Positions 15,760 through 18,962 of a stretch of DNA of 18,962 nucleotides are shown in pieces. This DNA comes from JBNJGT01 sp964473285 (GTDB taxonomy: Archaea > Nanobdellota > Nanobdellia > Woesearchaeales > JACJVW01): contig CAYYOI010000029.1 of assembly GCA_964473285.1 (NCBI GenBank), positions 1-18,962 of the forward strand, in the 5' to 3' direction. The position numbers were made by a program, and so were the translations under genes. Every line of letters starts with the position of its first letter. Positions within the stretch are counted from its first letter, which is position 1. Below the pieces are notes generated by a model. The model did not search any database, was not told the origin of the DNA, and was given only the letters and a program-made list of their open reading frames with translations.

Positions 15760-16290
15760 ATGAAGTACACAATTGTGACATTAATTAAAGGGGAAGCGAA
15801 AGAGTATCAACAAAATCTGTTGTATCTAGTTGCAAGAAAGTTCAATCTAAATTGCGCGATTCAGAGAAAACCTCCCGCACACATTACTTTAAAATATTCT
15901 TTTGAAAATGATATTGAGTCTGTTGAAGGTGTAATTGAACGGTTTTGCAAAGCAAATCGGAAATCCAGATATGTATTAAAGGGAGTTGATCATTTTGGTC
16001 AAGATGTCATATTTATAGATGTACTACCTTCAAAGGAAATGAAAAAAGCCTATTCAGAATTTATTACATCTTTAAAACAAAATACGAATATTGGATTTAA
16101 GCAATTTGATGGAACTACACATTTTCATAGTACAATTGCTTATAAGGATATAAAGGATAAATTTAATGATATCTGGGATTTTGTTTCATATGAGAACCCA
16201 TATTTTGAGCTATTTTTTGATAATATAACAATTTTAAAATTGGTAGATGGGGTCTGGAGAATCCATAAGGAATTTGGATTTAAAGGTTGA
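15760..16290 (+). CDS. 2H phosphoesterase (2'-5' RNA ligase / cyclic phosphodiesterase superfamily)
   Basis: A 176-residue protein with the two H-x-T motifs of the 2H superfamily: AHITLKY (His41, Thr43) and HSTIAY (His123, Thr125), spaced as usual. These enzymes open 2',3'-cyclic phosphates, join or cleave 2'-5' RNA linkages or hydrolyse 2'-5' oligoadenylates, typically in tRNA processing or RNA repair. Here the substrate is unknown. ATG 15760 is chosen over ATG 15736 because the TATA box overlaps the latter. The gene is clearly more AT-rich than those before it and resembles the island genes downstream, so it may belong to the acquired segment. It stands alone with its own promoter. Confidence 0.85.
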   Translation: MKYTIVTLIKGEAKEYQQNLLYLVARKFNLNCAIQRKPPAHITLKYSFENDIESVEGVIERFCKANRKSRYVLKGVDHFGQDVIFIDVLPSKEMKKAYSEFITSLKQNTNIGFKQFDGTTHFHSTIAYKDIKDKFNDIWDFVSYENPYFELFFDNITILKLVDGVWRIHKEFGFKG

Positions 16291-16432
16291 GACCTTGAAA
16301 CAGGGTTATTCCTTAGATTTAGTCTCTAGTGAGTAGTAAAAAAGAGAAACATTTATAGATTCTGCATCTTGTGCGTTAGCCCCTAATATTGCGAATTCTG
16401 GGCTTTTCAGCATATGGCATGAGGTGGTAGTC

Positions 16433-16825
16433 GTGAGACATGAAAATAGTCGTCTTAGTTACATAGATAAGCTAATGTCGGCAAGAAAACTAGTGGAGAG
16501 TCGTTTCCCACACTTAATTGGTCGTCATCTAGACGAAATGATAAGCAAATTAGCCCATTATCATTACAACAAAAAGCAGTTTATTGTTTTGGGTGAAGAA
16601 AAAGCAGTATATGATTTGCTGATTGAGAATAGCCTCAATCCTTATACTGTTTATCGTTGGATACTTCTTGAAAGAGTTCCTGAAACAGTTCGCTTCCAAC
16701 TACGACAAGGGCAACTAAACCAAAAGAAAGCCCTTTCTAAAGCCTTTCAAATAAGAAGGGATAAGTTAGACCAAACAAAAGAGACAATCAAAGAAATGGG
16801 CTTAATTTTGGTACGAGGGATGTAA
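16433..16825 (+). CDS. Small HTH-like protein paired with the recombinase
   Basis: I do not recognise a named family. The 130-residue protein is basic and helical. Its middle and C-terminal part (NPYTVYRWILLERVPETVRFQLRQGQ split over 69-94, then LNQKKALSKAFQIRRD) reads like a helix-turn-helix of the ParB/KorB kind, where an R-x-G-x-L-s-x-k-x-A segment follows the recognition helix. GTG 16433 is chosen over GTG 16424 because GAGGTGG (16421-16427) lies five bases before it. A TATA-like ATTTATAG (16351-16358) suggests a leader of about 50 nt. The recombinase starts one base after its stop, so the two are a coupled operon. It may be a DNA-binding partner or directionality factor for the recombinase (inference). 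Confidence 0.6.
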   Translation: MRHENSRLSYIDKLMSARKLVESRFPHLIGRHLDEMISKLAHYHYNKKQFIVLGEEKAVYDLLIENSLNPYTVYRWILLERVPETVRFQLRQGQLNQKKALSKAFQIRRDKLDQTKETIKEMGLILVRGM

Positions 16826-16826
16826 A

Positions 16827-17465
16827 GTGGGAAAGAACTTTGGAAGACCAAATACATCAAGAACATTACCTAATGTTTTCAATAAACAGCAACTTATCAA
16901 ATTATTCTCAGCAATTGAAGAAACTGAGGTATTTATGGGTTGTTTGATTGCATTATTTTGTGGTTTAAGAATAAGTGAAGTTTGTAATCTTAAGAAACAG
17001 GATATAGATTTAGTTTCAGATAAGGTCTATGTAAGAGAAGGAAAAGGAGCAAAAGATAGAGTAGTAATGCTTCCAACAAAACTAAAGTCCTTACTTGAAA
17101 AATGGTTTAATCATTGCGATTCTGAATTTTTTATTTGTACCACTTACAAGAATAAATATCAAAAAGGAGTATTATCTAGAAAATTTGCAAAAGCATTAGA
17201 ACAGGCTGACCTAAGAATTGAGACTTTCAAATCAACTATTGGACAACAAAGATATGCATATAGTTTTCATACCTTAAGACATACCTATGCAACTTATCTT
17301 CTTGAGCAAGGTGTTGATTTATATTATGTACAAAGGTCGTTAGGTCATGTTGATATCCATACAACACAAGTCTATGCCTACATTAGTAATAAGGATTTAA
17401 AGAATAAAATTGAGATGGCTTTTGGAAAAGAAGATAAAAAAGAGAAAAGAAGCTTAGCAATTTAA
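16827..17465 (+). CDS. Tyrosine recombinase (phage integrase/Xer family), catalytic domain only
   Basis: The 212-residue protein has all catalytic residues of tyrosine recombinases: Arg48 (CGLRISEV), the hairpin Lys in GKGAKDR (72-78), His148 and Arg151 (HTLRH), His174 (LGH) and nucleophile Tyr183 (TTQVYAY). It begins at residue 20 or so directly with the catalytic fold, so the usual N-terminal SAM-like arm/core-binding domain (80-100 residues) is absent. The coupled 130-residue gene upstream might supply it. GTG 16827 follows the previous stop by one base with GAGGGA (16815-16820) upstream. The stop at 17463 is followed in frame by a SHOCT-like segment. It probably mobilises the surrounding AT-rich island. 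No attachment-site repeat was found. Confidence 0.88.
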   Translation: MGKNFGRPNTSRTLPNVFNKQQLIKLFSAIEETEVFMGCLIALFCGLRISEVCNLKKQDIDLVSDKVYVREGKGAKDRVVMLPTKLKSLLEKWFNHCDSEFFICTTYKNKYQKGVLSRKFAKALEQADLRIETFKSTIGQQRYAYSFHTLRHTYATYLLEQGVDLYYVQRSLGHVDIHTTQVYAYISNKDLKNKIEMAFGKEDKKEKRSLAI

Positions 17466-17588
17466 TCCAAAGACCCACTAGAAATTCTTAAACTAAGATT
17501 TGCAAATGGAGAAATATCTGTTGAAGAATTCCAAGAAAAGTATGAATTGCTGAAAGATATCCAATTAATGGATAGAAGCATAATTTAA
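17466..17588 (+). pseudogene. Orphan SHOCT domain in frame behind the recombinase stop
   Basis: Immediately after the recombinase TAA the same frame stays open for 40 codons and encodes SKDPLEILKLRFANGEISVE followed by EFQEKYELLKDIQL, then TAA at 17586. This is a good match to the SHOCT domain (short C-terminal domain: D-P-x-x-x-L-x-x-L/R-x-x-G-x-I-x-x-x-E-F-x-x-K-x-x-L-L), normally found at protein ends. It has no start codon or ribosome binding site of its own. Either a single nonsense change cut it off the recombinase, or the stop is read through, or the base is a sequence error. Confidence 0.65.
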
Positions 17589-17596
17589 TAGAAACC

Positions 17597-17628
17597 TTTT
17601 TATATTAAATAGTATTCACTTGAATACT
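17597..17628 (+). promoter_or_regulatory. MNT-HEPN promoter with perfect palindromic operator
   Basis: TTTTTATATT (17597-17606) is followed at once by AGTATTC-ACTT-GAATACT (17611-17628), a perfect 7-bp dyad with a 4-nt spacer. The dyad lies between the TATA box and ATG 17641, covering the predicted transcript start (about 17628). A bound dimer would block initiation. The first gene product has an N-terminal winged-helix domain, so it is the natural candidate repressor, as in autoregulated toxin-antitoxin operons. Confidence 0.65.
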
Positions 17629-17640
17629 AAAGAGTATAAA

Positions 17641-18234
17641 ATGTTAACCAAGACACAATTTAGGATTATGAAGCTTTTTGTATCAAATATTACGAATAGA
17701 TTCAGCCTTAGAGGAGTTGGGAAAGAATTAGATATTCATCAAGCTTTAACATATCGTTCATGCAAAAAATTAATTGATGATAAGTATATTGTTCAAGATG
17801 ATGATAAATATAGATTGAACTATAAAGACCATCATCAAGAATTGGCTTTTTTCGAACATTTAAGAACTAAAGAGCTTCTCAATAAAAATAAAGACATATT
17901 TTTACTAAGAGAAGATATAATACAAAAATTTCCTTATGGCTATTTTGTATTGTTAGTATTTGGTTCAACTGTAACAAGTCAAAAACCAAGAGATTTAGAT
18001 TTACTTATAATAATTGAAAAAACAGAAGATATTGAAAAAGCAGAAAAATACCTACATAATATCACAAGAAATTATAAACTTCCAATCCACTCACTTGTCA
18101 TTTCATTTGAGAGTGTTTATGAGATGCTTGCTCCAAGAGAAGATAAAAACGTAATGACTGAAGTGTTAAATAAACACTTAATTTTATATGGCGGAGAGTT
18201 ATTCTACAAACTAATCAAAAAAGGGAGAGAGTAA
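17641..18234 (+). CDS. Winged-helix DNA-binding domain fused to an MNT nucleotidyltransferase (antitoxin-like)
   Basis: A 197-residue protein. Residues 1-62 form a winged HTH (TKTQFRIMKLFVSN, SLRGVGKELDIHQALTYRSC, then a short wing), and about 95-180 is a minimal nucleotidyltransferase. Its signature is GST-x(8)-DLD (Gly108, Ser109, Asp118, Asp120) after a hydrophobic strand, and a third acidic residue may lie further on. MNT proteins pair with HEPN proteins, and in characterised systems they modify the HEPN toxin with AMP to neutralise it. ATG 17641 is preferred to the in-frame TTG 17620, which lies inside the palindrome and too close to the TATA box. The HEPN gene follows one base after the stop. 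The HTH fusion suggests it reads its own palindromic operator. Confidence 0.8.
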   Translation: MLTKTQFRIMKLFVSNITNRFSLRGVGKELDIHQALTYRSCKKLIDDKYIVQDDDKYRLNYKDHHQELAFFEHLRTKELLNKNKDIFLLREDIIQKFPYGYFVLLVFGSTVTSQKPRDLDLLIIIEKTEDIEKAEKYLHNITRNYKLPIHSLVISFESVYEMLAPREDKNVMTEVLNKHLILYGGELFYKLIKKGRE

Positions 18235-18235
18235 T

Positions 18236-18817
18236 ATGTTAGATGAAAAGAAGTTAAGAGAAATTCAATCAAGAGTAAAACAATATCTTGATGAAGGTAT
18301 TGTAAAGACAAAACAAAAGAAAGAATTTGTAGATTTCTTTTTATCAAACGCAGATAAATCACTTAATAGTGCTAATGCATTGTATGACCTCTCAACTGAT
18401 AAAGATATGCAAGAGAAAACAGGATATTTTGATTTTGATGGTTTTCTTTGGGTTGTAAATTCTTGCTATTATTCAATGTTTTACATGGCACGAGCTTTTC
18501 TTGAATCAGAAGGAATCAAAATTAAATCTCAACTATCAATACATGCAATCACATTTGATTCTGTAATAAATTTCTTTTATGTCAATAATAAATTAGAGAA
18601 AAAACTTATTGAGGATTTGGCTGAAAGTCTTGAAGAAGCATCGGAGATATTAGGCAAGGAAAAAGCTGATTTACTAATGGAAGATTATTTATTTGAAAAA
18701 GGAAAAAGAGCAACTTTTACATATAAAACTAAAGAGACAGTTCTTAAGTCAAAAGCAAAAACATCATTAGATAGAGCAAGACGATTTAATCTAGAACTAA
18801 GAAAAATAATCCAGTAA
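18236..18817 (+). CDS. HEPN-domain protein (toxin-like partner of MNT)
   Basis: A 193-residue helical protein of the HEPN superfamily: FFLSNADKSLNSANALYDLS (about 34-53), the core helix VNSCYYSMFYMARAFLESEG (74-93), and a C-terminal helix (KAKTSLDRARRFNLELRKII). HEPN toxins are RNases acting through an R-x(4-6)-H motif, usually near the start of the last helices. Here the matching place reads KRATFTYK (157-164), so the His position is Tyr163 and no canonical R-x(4-6)-H is seen. Nuclease activity is therefore uncertain. GGGAGAG (18223-18229) precedes ATG 18236, and the start lies one base after the MNT stop, so the two are co-translated. Known MNT-HEPN pairs act as toxin-antitoxin or defence modules. 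Confidence 0.8.
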   Translation: MLDEKKLREIQSRVKQYLDEGIVKTKQKKEFVDFFLSNADKSLNSANALYDLSTDKDMQEKTGYFDFDGFLWVVNSCYYSMFYMARAFLESEGIKIKSQLSIHAITFDSVINFFYVNNKLEKKLIEDLAESLEEASEILGKEKADLLMEDYLFEKGKRATFTYKTKETVLKSKAKTSLDRARRFNLELRKIIQ

Positions 18818-18962
18818 TTCCCATCTAAGTTAAAGATTAGAATATAACATATATATGTGGGTGGAAATTTGAAGGTAATTTATTTGGTTTGACGCCGTAA
18901 ACATCCTTAAAACCACCCCTTATTTAGGGTAGAAAAAAAGAAGAAAAAATAAAATTATTTTT

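Noticed and set aside
17586..17641. TTG 17620 as start of the HTH-MNT gene
   Set aside because: It lies within the palindrome and only about 18 nt from the TATA box; ATG 17641 fits promoter spacing.
18818..18962. A further gene, terminator or attachment site at the right end
   Set aside because: Only a weak CCCT/AGGG hairpin and A-rich sequence are visible; no frame, tRNA end or matching direct repeat was found.
1..18962. CRISPR array, rRNA or tRNA genes
   Set aside because: No regularly spaced repeats and no cloverleaf or rRNA-like stretches were recognised by eye on either strand.

Overview
The window looks archaeal. Evidence: an archaeal-type prolyl-tRNA synthetase with a C-terminal zinc module ending in Tyr, an archaeal-type threonyl-tRNA synthetase, a PHP-domain EndoQ-like DNA repair nuclease, and many genes whose start codon lies about 25-27 nt after a TATA-like TTTTTATA box, as in leaderless archaeal transcripts. 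Small gene sizes, short gaps and a ThrRS lacking its editing domain would fit a DPANN-type or other small-genome archaeon, but I cannot fix the lineage from the sequence alone.

Layout. (1) 1-318: a terminator-like hairpin, a very short membrane-type ORF on the minus strand with its own TATA box, and two copies of a TTGTGCAATT site. (2) 319-3757: a tight plus-strand operon of an ACR3/BASS-like carrier fused to a CBS pair, a thioredoxin reductase and a glutamate dehydrogenase. (3) 3801-7462: three separately promoted housekeeping genes, corA-like, EndoQ-like (with a C-terminal PCNA-binding motif) and proS. (4) 7459-12502: a minus-strand block with a predicted lipoprotein, a membrane-anchored coiled-coil protein, a frameshifted paralogue of that protein, a HAD phosphatase and thrS with a long structured leader. 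(5) 12.7-13.0 kb: a probable transposase remnant. (6) 13105-15629: MazG-like pyrophosphohydrolase, a divergent hypothetical, a TauE/SafE permease, a frame-disrupted small membrane gene and a four-helix membrane protein. (7) about 15.7-18.9 kb: a visibly more AT-rich accessory island with a 2H phosphoesterase, a small HTH-like protein, a catalytic-domain-only tyrosine recombinase followed in frame by an orphan SHOCT domain, and an HTH-MNT nucleotidyltransferase / HEPN pair behind a perfect palindromic operator.

The most interesting parts are the island (recombinase pair, SHOCT behind a stop codon, self-regulated MNT-HEPN module), the lipoprotein/coiled-coil cluster with one broken paralogue, and the unusual ThrRS (no editing domain, a probable zinc-ligand Cys to Asp change, and a leader able to sequester its ribosome binding site). 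No rRNA, tRNA or CRISPR array was seen.
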